NCBI RefSeq assembly: GCF_029784165.1
Contig: NC_073695.1
Coordinates: 160,509,622-160,573,621, forward strand
DNA length: 64,000 nt
Direction of reading: 5' to 3'
Source: Wyeomyia smithii
Lineage: Eukaryota > Arthropoda > Insecta > Diptera > Culicidae
Part shown: positions 10,607-22,150 of the stretch, in pieces
Numbering within the stretch: the first letter of the stretch is position 1
How the letters are laid out: each line of letters starts with the position of its first letter
Position numbers and translations under genes: made by a program
The notes under the pieces: model-generated
What the model saw: only the letters and a program-made list of their open reading frames with translations
The model's database searches: none
What the model was told of the DNA's origin: nothing

Positions 10607-10620
10607 ATCAGAGGACCGTT
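10607..10620. repeat. Target-site duplication of LINE copy A, right
   Basis: Exact repeat of 5408-5421. Confidence 0.9.
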
Positions 10621-10926
10621 GCTGGTGATAATATTGTTCAACTTAGAGATGTAGGAAATGACGCGACCTGCTCTGCTCTGGTAAACACTTCTGTTAATAA
10701 TGACTCTCATTCTTTAGCTTCTACACTCGAACACCCCACCACTACCGAGATCTCTGTATATTGCCAAAATTTTAACCGCATGCGTGGCGCTCACAAAATT
10801 AACGAAATTCAAAAAAATGTACAATCCTGTTTATTTTCTGTTATTTTAGCAACCGAACCAGCTGGGATGAGGGTGTTCGCAGCGAAGAAGTCTTCGGTTG
10901 CCGATATAATGTCTATAGAAATGACC
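10621..10926 (+). pseudogene. Host LINE ORF2 start, N-terminal endonuclease segment
   Basis: This piece of the host LINE lies between copies A and B. The frame around 10750-10855 reads ISVYCQNFNRMRGAHKINEI and FSVILATE, the opening of an APE endonuclease (the usual QN...R...K and LTET blocks). A one-base frameshift at about 10857 leads into SWDEGVRSEEVFG and RYNVYRNDRNYQ, and the reading continues after copy B as LYEMKSGGGVLIAVSV (16735 onward). The sequence therefore proves that copy B landed inside the endonuclease domain. Confidence 0.75.
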
Positions 10927-10939
10927 GTAACTATCAATT
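10927..10939. repeat. Target-site duplication of LINE copy B, left
   Basis: GTAACTATCAATT is repeated exactly at 16722-16734. Confidence 0.9.
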
Positions 10940-11454
10940 TTTTTTTCTCATATCATTTATTTGACACGGCACAAATACAATTTAATGTTTAACGGCGCCA
11001 ATTATATCTGAAGACTTAAAATCTTAGAGCAAATTTTTTATCCTCGCTGCCGACTACGAGCTGAAATTAAGTCTATCTTAAAACTAGGATGTATTTTTCA
11101 ATCACTGTTTTGTAGTTTGATTGTCGTCTGATGCTCTTCGAATGGCCATGAATATGCAGCATGTATGGATTTGTTCTGCTGAGCCACGATGTCATGAGCT
11201 GGAAGAGGGGCTTGTAATTCTCGGGTCCTGAAGGTATTGTGCGGGGGCTAGTTGCTGGTTATGGTTCGTTGTTGTTGTTCGCTGGTGTTCAAGTGGCCTA
11301 TGGTATGTGCCGCTGAGCCAAGATATCACTGAAGGCCTCGGGTTCTCAGGTCCTGGTGAATTCGTGTGGGGTGCAGTTGTTGATTCCAAAACCTCTGCTT
11401 AAGGTTCAAACGTGTTCTTGTCGTTTTGTTGGGTGTAGACGGAGGGGAACGGGA

Positions 11455-14400
11455 CTAGACTGGGGCATGGATGGATTTTAGGAAAATGTATATAAGGGTC
11501 ATGTAGGGTATGTCACGGCTCGCCAAGACATCACGAACAGGAACAGCTGGCCGTCTACCTCCGGCCTGAAGGGAAGCTACTAATTTAGACCTGGCGTCAC
11601 GGTGGACAGGGCATGACCAAACAACGTGCTCTATGTCGTGATAACCTTCACCACAGGCACAGATACCGCTTTCTCCGAGCCCAATACGACGGAGATGCGC
11701 ATCGAATCTATAGTGATTGGACAAAAGCCGAGACATCACGCAAATGAAATCTCGACCTACATCCAACCCCTTGAACCACGGATTCGTCGATACCTTGGGT
11801 ATAATGGAATGTAACCACCTTCCCAGTTCCCCTCTGGTCCAAGAATTTTGCCAACTGATGATCGTATTCTGACGTACAAATGCAAAAAATTCATTAAAAG
11901 CAATTGGTCTTTCATAAATTTCACCGTTTGTTGCGCCCACCTTAGCCAAAGAGTCCGCTTTCTCATTGCCCGGTATTGAGCAGTGAGAAGGGACCCACAC
12001 TAAGGTAATCTGAGAAGATTTTTCGGATAAAGCACTCAGATGTTCCCGTATTTTCTCCAGGAAATACGGAGAGTGCTTAACATCTTTCATCGATCGGAGA
12101 GCCTCAATGGAACTGAGACTGTCCGTAAAGATGAAATAATGGTCCGTGGGCATTTTTTCGATGATCCCTAGGGTGTACTGAATTGCAGCTAATTCTGCGA
12201 CGTAAACAGAAGCAGGATTATCGAGCTTATGGGAGACGGTTAAATTGTTATTGAAGATACCGAAGCCAGTGGACCCATCGATAAGTGATCCGTCAGTGTA
12301 GAACATATTGTCGCAGTTGATGTTTCGATATTTATTGGAAAAAATTTTGGGTATCTGCTGCACGCGTAAATGATCCGGGATTCCACGAGTTTCTTCTATC
12401 ATGGATGTATCGAAAAACACAGTAGAATCAGAAGTATTTAATAAGTTGACACGATCTGGAATATTCGGAGAAGGGTTAATATTTTGTGACATGTGATTGA
12501 AATACAATGTTAAAAACGGGTTTGAGAATTAAGTTCGATTAACCTTTCAAAATTTTCAATCACAGGACGGTTCAAGACCTCACATTTGATAAGAATACGA
12601 GAAGACAGGCTCCAGAAGCGGTTTTTTAATGGTAGAACTCCAGCTAAGACCTCCAAACTCATCGTATGGGTCGATTGCATGCAACCTGAGGCGATACGCA
12701 AACAACGATATTGTATTCGCTCCAGTTTGATCAAATGTGTGTTTGCTGCGGAGCGGAAGCAGAAACACCCGTACTCAATTACCGACAATATGGTTGTTTG
12801 GTAAAGCCTTATAAGGTCTCCCGGGTGTGCTCCCCACCATGATCCGGTTATTGTACGAAGAAAATTCACTCTTTGTTGGCTTTTTTTCATCAGATACCTA
12901 ATGTGACAACCCCAGGTGCCTTTAGAGTCGAACCAGACACCAAGATACTTGTGTAGCAAAACCTGAGAAATCGTTTTACCCATTAATTGTGGCTGGAGCT
13001 GACAGGTTCATGATTCCTAGAAAAAACTACTATCTCAGTCTTCTCCGGAGAGAATTCGATACCTAGCTGTAGAGCCCAAGCAGACAAATTGTCCAAGGTA
13101 TCTTGCAATGGTCCTTGCAAATCGGCAGCTTTGGCTCCTGTAACAGAAACCACGCTGTCGTCTGTAAGTTGTCTCATCGTGCATGAATTTGCCAGACATT
13201 CGTCGATGTCATTTACATTAAAATTGTAAAGAAGGGGGCTTAAACATGAGCCCTGGGGAAGACCCATGTAGCTAATTCGAAAAGTTGCAAAATCGCCATG
13301 CGTAAAATGCATGTGCTTTTCGAACAACAAATTGTGCAAAAAATTGTTCAAAATTGGAGAAAATCCTTGTCGGTGAAGTTTGCCCGAAAGAATGTCAATA
13401 GAAACGGAATCAAAAGCCCCCTTAATGTCCAAGAACGCAGACGCCATTTGTTCTTTGCGAGCATACGCCAGCTGAATATCTGTCGAAAGCAACGCAAGAC
13501 AATCATTCGTCCCTTTGGCACGGCGGAAACCAAATTGAGTATCTGACAGTAGACCATTTGATTCGACCCAGTGGTCTAAACGACGGAGTATCATTTTCTC
13601 CATCAATTTCCGGATACAGGATAGCATTGCAATCGGCCTATAGGAGTTGTGATCAGAGGCTTGTTTTCCCGGTTTTTGGATGGCGATCACCCTCACTTGC
13701 CTCCAATCCTGCGGTACAATATTTTGCTCCAGGAACTTATTGAACAAGTTCAACAAGCACCTCTTGGCATTGCCGGGTAGATTCTTCAACAAGTTGAATT
13801 TGATTCTATCTAACCCAGGCGCGTTATTGCTACAGGACAGGAGGGCAATTGAAAATTCTGCCATCGTAAAAGGTGATTCTATCGCGTCGTGGCCCGGAGA
13901 CGCATCGCGAACAAAGTTTTGCGCAGGAACAGAGTCCGGACATACTTTCCTGGCAAAATCAAATATCCACCTAATTGAAGACTCTTCGCTTTCGTTGACC
14001 GTTACGCGATTTCGCATTCTTCGGACTGTGTTCCAAAGAGTGCTCATCGATGTCTCCCTCGACGTCTCGTTCACGAACCGACGCCAATATCCGCGTTTCT
14101 TTGCTTTAGCCAAGCTTTTAAGCTTAGTATCAAGCTCCGAATACCGTATATAGTCGCCAGGTATACCTTTCTTCTGATAGGCCGCGTCGGATCTTTGCGT
14201 GTAGACATCGGAGCACTGTTGGTCCCACCACGGAGTGGGAGGCCGTTCTTTGATCGTTACGCCGGGATATTTCTTCTATTTCCGCGAAGAGGTTGTATTC
14301 TTCAAGTGGTGGATGATGTTGAATCGACTCGACAGCTTCTGAAACCATTTCCTCGTATAACTTCCAATCAACATTCCGTGTGAGGTCATACGGAATGTCA

Positions 14401-15125
14401 ATTGGCCGCATGCGAGTTGACCCGTTGGTAATTGAAATAAGAATAGGCAAATGGTCGCTACCGTGAGGATCGAGGATTACCTTCCATGTGCAATCCAACC
14501 GTAGCGATGTCGAACATAAAGAGAGATCCAAAGCGCTTGGGCGCGCTGGAGGTTTCGGGACACGTGTCATTTCACCGTTGTTTAGAATAGTCATGTCGAA
14601 GTTATCGCAAAGGTTATAGAATAAAGAGGAGCGGTTATCATTGTAAGGGGAACCCCAAGCCACGCCATGAGAGTTAAAGTCTCCCAAAATCAAGCGTGGC
14701 GAGGCAAGAAGTTCTATTAAATCAAAGAGCAGCCGTTGCCCAACCTGTGCTCTGGGAGGAATGTATATTGAGGCAATACAAAGCTCTTTACCTTGTATTG
14801 TCATTTGACATGCGACAGCTTCGATGCCTGGAATCGAGGGGAGGTTAATACGATAGAAAGAATAGCACTTCATAATCCCTAGAAGTACTCCTCCATATGG
14901 GGTGTCTCGATCAAGGCGAATAATATTAAAATCATGGAAGTTTAGATCAGTATTCGAAGTTAGCCAAGTTTCACAAAGGGAAAATGCATCGCATTTGTTT
15001 TTATTTATCAAAACTTTAAACGAATCAATTTTTGGTAAAATACTTCTACAATTCCACTGTAAGACAGAGATAGAATCCTTCACATAAGCAGATGAATTAG
15101 GCATCGAAGGATACGATCGCTGCAA
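11455..15125 (-). pseudogene. ORF2 of LINE copy B (endonuclease / reverse transcriptase / RNase H)
   Basis: Starts at the ATG at 15125 (29-nt overlap with ORF1b). Endonuclease: LQWNCRSILPKIDS, CETWL, YIPPRAQ, LGDFNSHGVAWGS, LDLSLCS, GSDHLPI. A deletion of about 40 bp near 14280 shifts the frame. RT (14113-12983): FRRAKGTND, FLDIKGAFDSV, GLPQGSCLSPLLYNF, QLTDD. Frameshifts near 12985 and 12508 separate the thumb and the RNase H, which has FYTDGS, AELAAIQ, FTDSLSSIEA and GNEKADSLAK, so all four acidic positions are present. The end carries CACGEGYHDIEHVVWSC, a Cys/His motif typical of I-type ORF2. The I-clade assignment (MosquI-like) is by domain order and motifs, not by database comparison. 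Confidence 0.85.
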
Positions 15126-15675
15126 GGAGGGGCCATTGAGCAGTCAACTGCCTCAAAAATGTTCTAACTGTTGGGAGGAATGCTGTAAGAAAATCTTTTA
15201 TTGGATCGGGTACATTGAAAGTTTCAAAAATCCAGTCCACAATGTCAGAAAATTTCACCAGTCCAGCATTTGATTTTTCAACTGGATGTGCAAAAGGAAC
15301 AACTGGGGTTTTAGATGTTCCAGGAAGTGCTGGGAACTTCTTCTGGGACTTTAAATTTGCAAGCCCAGGAGGGGTTTGCTTCGGTTTTTCCGCTGCACTT
15401 TTAGGTTTGTTTGTACCATTCATTTCACTTTGGAAAATCTTAGGATCTTTTCAGGGAAGTTTAGGAGAGGAAATATTTTTCCTCTTTCTAGGCTCCCCAG
15501 GATTGGCATAAGATGTTCCTTCTGATGAATCGTCAGAATCGGTTTCATCAGAGGACAACAGATCAAAGGGGTTCGAAGTAACGGGAGAAGTGGTAACGGC
15601 CTTCTTCAGCATGTCAGCGTAGGAACGCTTTGAACGCTCTTTGAGAGACCGTTTTATTTCATCCCTGCGCTGCAT
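15097..15675 (-). pseudogene. ORF1b of LINE copy B
   Basis: Same protein as 8936-9511 in copy A, also directly after an in-frame TAA. One nonsense codon (TGA at 15451-15453, where copy A has an Arg codon) splits it; the frame is otherwise open to the stop at 15097. Confidence 0.7.
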
Positions 15676-16444
15676 TTACACCGTACATGTCGAGAGCTCA
15701 TGCAGATTTTCCCCGCAGTGAATACACTTTACAGCGCTAACACTGCAAGAGTCTTCCGCATGAGTCTCCCCACACTTGCCACAACGTGCCTTATTGCAGC
15801 AGTAGGCGGCTGTATGGCCTAACTGCTTACAATGAGTGCAGTTCATGACGCGGGGAACGTATAGCCTCACAGGGAGACGAACCCGGTAGATCGAGATGTG
15901 GCTTGGTAGTGCAGACCCGGCGAACGTAACTCGAAACGAGTCTGACGGAGTGTAAACTTTTTTGTCACCGACGATCGATACCGACCGCAATTGCTTGCAG
16001 TCAAGCACCTTCACATCGGGACATGTGTTGTTTTTAAAGCACCCTTTAGTACTTTTCAATATACACTCGACGGACAGACTCGAATCGGTCACGACACCGT
16101 ACATAGACACGGTATTCCCGTGTAAAAAGCTCGGAGCAAGCTATATCGTTGGCCTCTTTAAGGTCATTGACCACGACACGGAGCTTGTTCGGCCTGATTT
16201 TTAAAATTTCAGTTACAGCTTTAAAGTGTGACGTCAAGTCTTTCGAAATCTGTAGAATGTTTAAAGATTTCGATTTCGGCCCCGCTTTAGACCTGAGGTA
16301 AACTGCCACCGGAAGAGTCGATCCATCTGGATACAATCTGACACGTGGGGGAGCTGAGGAATTAATATTAGGAGGGGCTGCAGGAGGGACAGGGTCGAGG
16401 GGATTCGAGGATGGAGGTGCGGGAGGTGGGGGATCTACATCCAT
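15676..16444 (-). pseudogene. ORF1a of LINE copy B, frameshifted
   Basis: Matches the ORF1a of copy A from the Pro-rich start to the three zinc knuckles (CTHCKQLGHTAAYC, CGKCGETHAEDSC, CIHCGENLHELSTC). A deletion of about 23 bp near 16098, where copy A encodes PARDVEIDS, breaks the frame between YRVYV and VVTDSSLSVE. Both halves are otherwise readable. Confidence 0.75.
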
Positions 16445-16721
16445 CGCGCTAAACCTAGCGCGCCGATGGGACAGACAAGAAGCACGTACCTTCCTTTCTT
16501 TTCCTCCTTCGTGTTGGAGTGCACTGCACTCACCACCAAATCGTTCGACAGCAGGCAGCTACAAAGCGACACAGTAACACAAAGGCGCTTGACCTTGCGA
16601 TACAGCAATCTAGACAAAAGACACCGGTCAAAAAATGCCACCACTTGCACACACGTATTGAAATTTATCGGAGCGATTTCGAAGCACAACCGATGCTGAT
16701 GCGTGTTCGGCACAGAATGAT

Positions 16722-16734
16722 GTAACTATCAATT
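16722..16734. repeat. Target-site duplication of LINE copy B, right
   Basis: Exact repeat of 10927-10939. Confidence 0.9.
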
Positions 16735-17418
16735 ATATGAAATGAAATCCGGTGGTGGTGTTTTGATTGCGGTGTCAGTAGACTTTAATTAAGCGCTAAT
16801 GACACCATTCAGTTTAAAGAGTTCGAACATGTTTGGGTGAAAGCAGAACTAGCAGGAGAGACACACGTATTTGTCTCTGTCTATTTCCCTCCAATTAATG
16901 CGCGGAAAGAAATCTTTGAAAAGTTTTTTCATGTTGTTGAAAATACTGCATCTAAGCTGTTACCTGAAGTAAAACTCCACATATACGGTGATTTCAACCA
17001 ACGCAACATTGATTTTATTCCGGACATCGATAACCATAGTATTTTACTTCCAATTATTGGCGAAAATGAAACGCTGCAACTTCTTTTTGATAAAACCTCT
17101 AGTCTTGGTCTTAATCAAATAAATCATGTGAAAAATGGACAAAACTGTTATCTAGATCTGTTAATGTCCAACATTAGTGAAGACTTTTGTGTGACGAAAT
17201 CATTACAACCATTATGGAAAAACGCAGTTTATCACACAGCAATAGAGTTTTCTTTATTTGTGCATGTGAATAAAAGACCTGACGAATATGAATTCGAAGA
17301 TGTTTTTGACTTTCAGTCAGCAAACTATGATGAATTAAAACATAAACTAAATAGTATCAACTGGCAAGATGTATTGTTTGAAGACGGAAACGTCGATTCG
17401 GCTATAGAAAATTTTTAA
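16735..17418 (+). pseudogene. Host LINE ORF2, endonuclease domain
   Basis: Continuation of the APE endonuclease from 10926. After a stop at about 16791 the frame 16837-17418 encodes 193 residues with VFVSVYFPPINARKE, LHIYGDFNQRNIDF and LLMSNISEDF, corresponding to the Y-PP, GDFN and late endonuclease blocks. The SDH catalytic box reads YHTA here (AVYHTAIEF), consistent with decay. It ends at a stop at 17416. Confidence 0.75.
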
Positions 17419-18867
17419 AAGATATTATCTGATTTATTTATTAGCGAAATACCATTGAAAAGAAGAAGACGTCATGGCAATTCCAAATACCCAGTCTGGT
17501 ACAATAGATAAATTAAAAACTTAAAAAACAAAAAACAAAAAGCACATAAAAAATACAAAACTCATGAAAATCGTGATGCTTTAACAACTTATCTTAACAT
17601 TTGCAGCGAATTAAACGATGCCATTAGTAACGCGTTTGAAGAGTTCACACTAAAGACTGAGCTTGAAATCAAATCGTGTCCAAAAAATTTTTTCAAATAT
17701 GTTAAATCAAAGTTAAAATCTGAAAATTTTCCTTCAAAAATGCAACTGCATGACAAAGTTGAAGAGAACCCGGCATACATCTCTGATCTATTTGCTGATT
17801 TTTTTCAACAAAATTATACAACTTTCTCAGAATCTGATCGTGACTATACATTCTTCACTTGGATTGAATCGTATTTGACAGATCGTCAACAAACAGTCAA
17901 ATTTAAAGGTAGACTATCGAAACCTATTCAGGTAACCTTAGGAGTTCCTCAAGGCTCTCACTTGGGCCCTCTACTATTTATATTATTTGTAAACGACATT
18001 TCCTTTATTCTAAAACATGTAAAAACTCTTATTTATGCCGACGATATAAAACTTTTCGTTGAAATTAAAAACGCTGATGATATAAACATTTTTCGTAACG
18101 AGATAAAATATTTTTATATTTGGTGTAAAAAAAGCCTTCTTCAGCTAAACGTAAAAAAATTTAGTTCGATGGCTTTTGGCAGAAAAAGAAACATGCCAAA
18201 CAATATTATTCCCTTAGGAGATCAGGTAGTAGAGAAATGTGAACGAGTTAGGGACTTAGGAGTCATACTCGACTCAAAATTAACATTCACTGATCACTAC
18301 AATACAATTATTAATACGGCTAGTAACATGCTCAGTTTTTTAAAACGTTTCTGCTATAATTTCCACGATCCATACACAATAAAAACATTTTATAATGCCT
18401 ATGTCAGGTCACTTTTAGAACACTGTAGCATTGTATGGTCTCCGTTTTCTGCAACACATGTAAACAGAATAGAATCAGTGCAAAAACAATTCCTGTTATA
18501 GGCACTTCGTAATCTACGATATACGTCATTTCCCCTACCATCGTATGACGAACGCTGCAGACTTATTGACATCCAATCATTGAAAGCCCGTCGTGAATTC
18601 GCAATGATGTCATTTGTTAACGATATCGTATCTCAACGTGTCGATTCACCCGAAATATTATCAAAACTCAATTTTTATGTACCTTCTAGAAATTTACGAA
18701 CTCGGATTTTGTTTTCTTTAAATCATCAACTAAACAATTATGCTAAATACGGGCCTATTAATCAAATGATGTTAGTGTATAACCAACACTGTGAAGCAAT
18801 TGACTTTTCTATGTCGACAACTAAATTAAAACAATATTTCAATTCAACGCGCAATTTAAATCGATAG
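17419..18867 (+). pseudogene. Host LINE ORF2, linker and reverse transcriptase with internal deletion
   Basis: The region 17419-17740 reads LFISEIPLKRRRRHGNSKYP and a Lys-rich linker, broken by a stop at 17507. From 17740 the frame gives NPAYISDLFADFFQQNY, a typical RT entry, but within about 20 residues it jumps to FTWIESYLTDRQQTVKF, so roughly 150-200 codons including the first RT motifs are missing. It then has GVPQGSHLGPLLF, the catalytic IYADDIKLF, and the thumb (LGVILDSKLTF, ALRNLRYTS). A TAG at 18499 interrupts the thumb; the frame resumes and ends at 18865. No RNase H follows. Confidence 0.75.
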
Positions 18868-19046
18868 AAAACATTTATTGTAATAATCCGTCAAGTAGAG
18901 AAATTATTATTCAATTATGTATGAACTCTTTTTTTTTTTGCTTACACTAGTATAAATAGCATATAGCATGTAAGTTAGTTTTAAACATATGTAGTCTACT
19001 TTTGTTTGACGAAAATGAATAAATGTAAATGTAAATGAATAAATGT
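18868..19046 (+). other. 3' tail of host LINE
   Basis: Short untranslated region ending in repeated AAATGAATAAATGT units directly abutting the foldback sequence AACAAATCG. Oligomeric rather than poly(A) tails are common in CR1-like and some Jockey-like LINEs. Confidence 0.6.
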
Positions 19047-20175
19047 AAATAACAAATCGTTTGAAATGTTTGGTTTCATCGAAATGACAACATCCACGAC
19101 TTTTGGCTTCTGTACATCGCCCTTATTCTGAATATATTCATATTAGGTTGTATTCGGACATTTTCATCAGATTTTCTGGCATCAATCTGACACCCGAAAT
19201 ACCCATATTAGGAGGTATTTAGGTATTCAGGTTGTTTTCCAAAAACTGAAAGTGGTCGTCTTTAAATTCAAAATGGTGTCCAGGGTCAAAATTTGGTTTT
19301 TATGCATCATGTCGATAACGTAAATATCCATATTGAGTATTATTCGGTCATTTTCGACTGTTTCCTAGAAGTTGCCATTTAGCAATTCAAAATGATGCCT
19401 GAGGTCAATTGTTAGCTCATTGCATCATTCTGGTTCCAGAGGTATTTGGTTATCTTAGGCTGTTTTTCACAAACCGGAAGTCTCCATTTTGGATTCTATA
19501 ATAGCATTTGGAGACATTTTCTGGATTTTGAACGTCATACTGGTTAAAGAAAAACTCATATTGGGTGTTATTTAGTCATTTTTAGCTGTTTTCAGAAACC
19601 GGAAGTCGCCATCTTAGAAGTCAATATGCTATCTGTGGTCGATTTTAGCTCCTGTGTATTATTCTAGATCCGGATATTATTATATTGGGTGGAAATCGGC
19701 CATTTTTGGCTGTTTTCCAGAAACCGGAAGTTGCCATCTTACAATCCAAAATGTTGCCTGAGGTCGATTATGGAACATATTTGTTACCACTAAAACATTC
19801 ACCTGCCAAATATGGTTCCATTTAGTTGGTTAGCTCTCGAGATGTACAGAAATTTGTGTTTCATTTGTATGGGACCCCTCTCTTCCAGAAGAGGGAGGGG
19901 TCTCAAGCTATCATAGAAACCTTTATCGGCACCAAAAACCCTTACATACAAATTTTCACATCGATTGGTTCGGTAGCTTTCGAGCCTATATGGATCAGAC
20001 AGACAGACCGGCCTGCATTTTTATATGTATAGATTACAACATCAATATTTTAGAACCTAAAGAGTGAATATACATTTATTGGATTGAAGCGTTCATGTAA
20101 ATCTATTTTTACAAATGAAAGTTTGAATGAGAAAGGCTGGGTCTGACCGCTAGGTGGATTAATTTAGGTTTTTGA
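19047..20175 (+). repeat. Foldback A, left arm, inner part with minisatellite
   Basis: Resumes the arm cut at 4413. From about 19140 to 19800 it contains 5-6 degenerate copies of a ~115-130 bp unit recognisable by CCGGAAGTCGCCATCTT and CATATTGGGTGGTATT. Then come a non-repetitive stretch ending in TTTTATATGTATAGA at 20020-20034 (the complement of a Helitron-like 5' end) and a distal motif GGTCTGACCGCTAGGTGGAT. The same order occurs at 40760-43020 and inverted at 47226-48720. Confidence 0.75.
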
Positions 20176-20875
20176 TTATTACAAGCGAAATCTGCCCTTA
20201 CCAATAAACTTTATTGATAAAAAAAATTTACTCTTAATCAAACAATCTTATTTGTACGGGTAGATTAAGCTTGTATTCATTGAAAAACGTGAAATTGTGG
20301 CTTGTTTACATATGGCCCATGGGCCCTTTTCACATGTTTGGCGAGATATTTGTTCAAGAATGTGTTGAATGTGTTGTGTGGTTCTACCGTGAGCATTTCG
20401 AAGCCTGATCACAATACTGTTGTTTCAGTGTTGCAAATGTTGATTGAACAGGTAGCCCACTTGGTCACGCGTTGCCTCTGCCATTTGATGAGTAACAGCT
20501 ACCAATAAGTCTTTCGATAAATTTTAAATTGATTTTCAAAATTTGAATTTTGCGCTTTGTGATACAGTCGCTGTTCGATAACTGCAAGTCTTATAACTGC
20601 AACGCTTTTTAACTGCAAGACCGATAACTGCAACAACTTTGCAGTTATCGGACCGCAATCCGTCAAATCTGAAATCAAAGTCATTTTTGACATTGAAGTG
20701 ACAAATCTCGCGGGGGGATTCTAAATGCATTCGAAAATGAAAATTGTTGAATATCTAGAAACACTTCAAAAGGACTTTTTCATTTCGATTTCGTTTACTT
20801 GTTGTCTCTTCATCCTAGATGGGAGATTACTCCACTATCAAGGGGTTATATACCTTTTTGGTCGAGAAAAATGAG
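19601..20875 (+). repeat. Tandem duplication, copy 1 (1275 bp)
   Basis: Identical in layout to 20876-22150, with only two single-base differences noticed (near 19629 and 20868). The join has GGAAGT at start, junction and end, which suggests a microhomology-mediated or unequal exchange event. It includes minisatellite units, the Helitron-like end, the relic hAT end and the left end of the pogo-like element. Confidence 0.9.
20413..20484 (+). mobile_element. Relic right end of an hAT element
   Basis: About 70 bp closely matching the last 70 bp of the hAT element at 35752-40751: it has CAATACTGTTGTTT, GATTGAACAGGT, CCACTTGGTCACGCG and the terminal GCCTCTG. Nothing of the transposase is left. It is repeated at 21688-21759 by the tandem duplication. 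Confidence 0.7.
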
Positions 20876-22150
20876 GGAAGTCGCCATCTTAGAAGTCAAT
20901 ACGCTATCTGTGGTCGATTTTAGCTCCTGTGTATTATTCTAGATCCGGATATTATTATATTGGGTGGAAATCGGCCATTTTTGGCTGTTTTCCAGAAACC
21001 GGAAGTTGCCATCTTACAATCCAAAATGTTGCCTGAGGTCGATTATGGAACATATTTGTTACCACTAAAACATTCACCTGCCAAATATGGTTCCATTTAG
21101 TTGGTTAGCTCTCGAGATGTACAGAAATTTGTGTTTCATTTGTATGGGACCCCTCTCTTCCAGAAGAGGGAGGGGTCTCAAGCTATCATAGAAACCTTTA
21201 TCGGCACCAAAAACCCTTACATACAAATTTTCACATCGATTGGTTCGGTAGCTTTCGAGCCTATATGGATCAGACAGACAGACCGGCCTGCATTTTTATA
21301 TGTATAGATTACAACATCAATATTTTAGAACCTAAAGAGTGAATATACATTTATTGGATTGAAGCGTTCATGTAAATCTATTTTTACAAATGAAAGTTTG
21401 AATGAGAAAGGCTGGGTCTGACCGCTAGGTGGATTAATTTAGGTTTTTGATTATTACAAGCGAAATCTGCCCTTACCAATAAACTTTATTGATAAAAAAA
21501 ATTTACTCTTAATCAAACAATCTTATTTGTACGGGTAGATTAAGCTTGTATTCATTGAAAAACGTGAAATTGTGGCTTGTTTACATATGGCCCATGGGCC
21601 CTTTTCACATGTTTGGCGAGATATTTGTTCAAGAATGTGTTGAATGTGTTGTGTGGTTCTACCGTGAGCATTTCGAAGCCTGATCACAATACTGTTGTTT
21701 CAGTGTTGCAAATGTTGATTGAACAGGTAGCCCACTTGGTCACGCGTTGCCTCTGCCATTTGATGAGTAACAGCTACCAATAAGTCTTTCGATAAATTTT
21801 AAATTGATTTTCAAAATTTGAATTTTGCGCTTTGTGATACAGTCGCTGTTCGATAACTGCAAGTCTTATAACTGCAACGCTTTTTAACTGCAAGACCGAT
21901 AACTGCAACAACTTTGCAGTTATCGGACCGCAATCCGTCAAATCTGAAATCAAAGTCATTTTTGACATTGAAGTGACAAATCTCGCGGGGGGATTCTAAA
22001 TGCATTCGAAAATGAAAATTGTTGAATATCTAGAAACACTTCAAAAGGACTTTTTCATTTCGATTTCGTTTACTTGTTGTCTCTTCATCCTAGATGGGAG
22101 ATTACTCCACTATCAAGGGGTTATATACCTTTTTGGTCGAGAGAAATGAG
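20876..22150 (+). repeat. Tandem duplication, copy 2 (1275 bp)
   Basis: Second copy of 19601-20875 at an exact 1275-bp offset. The near identity implies a very recent event or an assembly artefact. Confidence 0.9.

Larger units (their letters stand above)
10940..16721 (-). mobile_element. I-type LINE copy B, full length
   Basis: A complete LINE on the minus strand, about 5.8 kb, flanked by a perfect 13-bp target duplication and ending in an A-run (T-run at 10937-10945 on the plus strand). It carries ORF1a, ORF1b and ORF2 with RNase H and a terminal Cys/His motif. It is the better template of the two copies for defining the family because copy A has lost the ORF2 C-terminus. Several frameshifts and one nonsense codon make it inactive. 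Confidence 0.9.
4414..19046 (+). mobile_element. Jockey/CR1-type LINE (host LINE), interrupted by two later LINEs
   Basis: After removing copies A and B the element is 4414-5407, 10621-10926 and 16735-19046, about 3.6 kb. It has an Asn-rich ORF1, an ORF2 with APE endonuclease and reverse transcriptase but no RNase H, and a 3' end of short tandem AAATGT/AAATGA units with no poly(A) tract. It interrupts the foldback repeat exactly between GTCAA and ATAAC; no long target duplication is visible. A Jockey/CR1-group assignment rests on the RT motif IYADD, GVPQGSHLGPLLF, and absence of RNase H; the precise clade is uncertain. Frameshifts, stops and a deletion within the RT make it inactive. Confidence 0.75.

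Noticed and set aside
19826..21783. Pairs of identical 68-codon frames 1275 bp apart
   Set aside because: The identity comes from the tandem duplication; the frames have no motif or conservation of their own.
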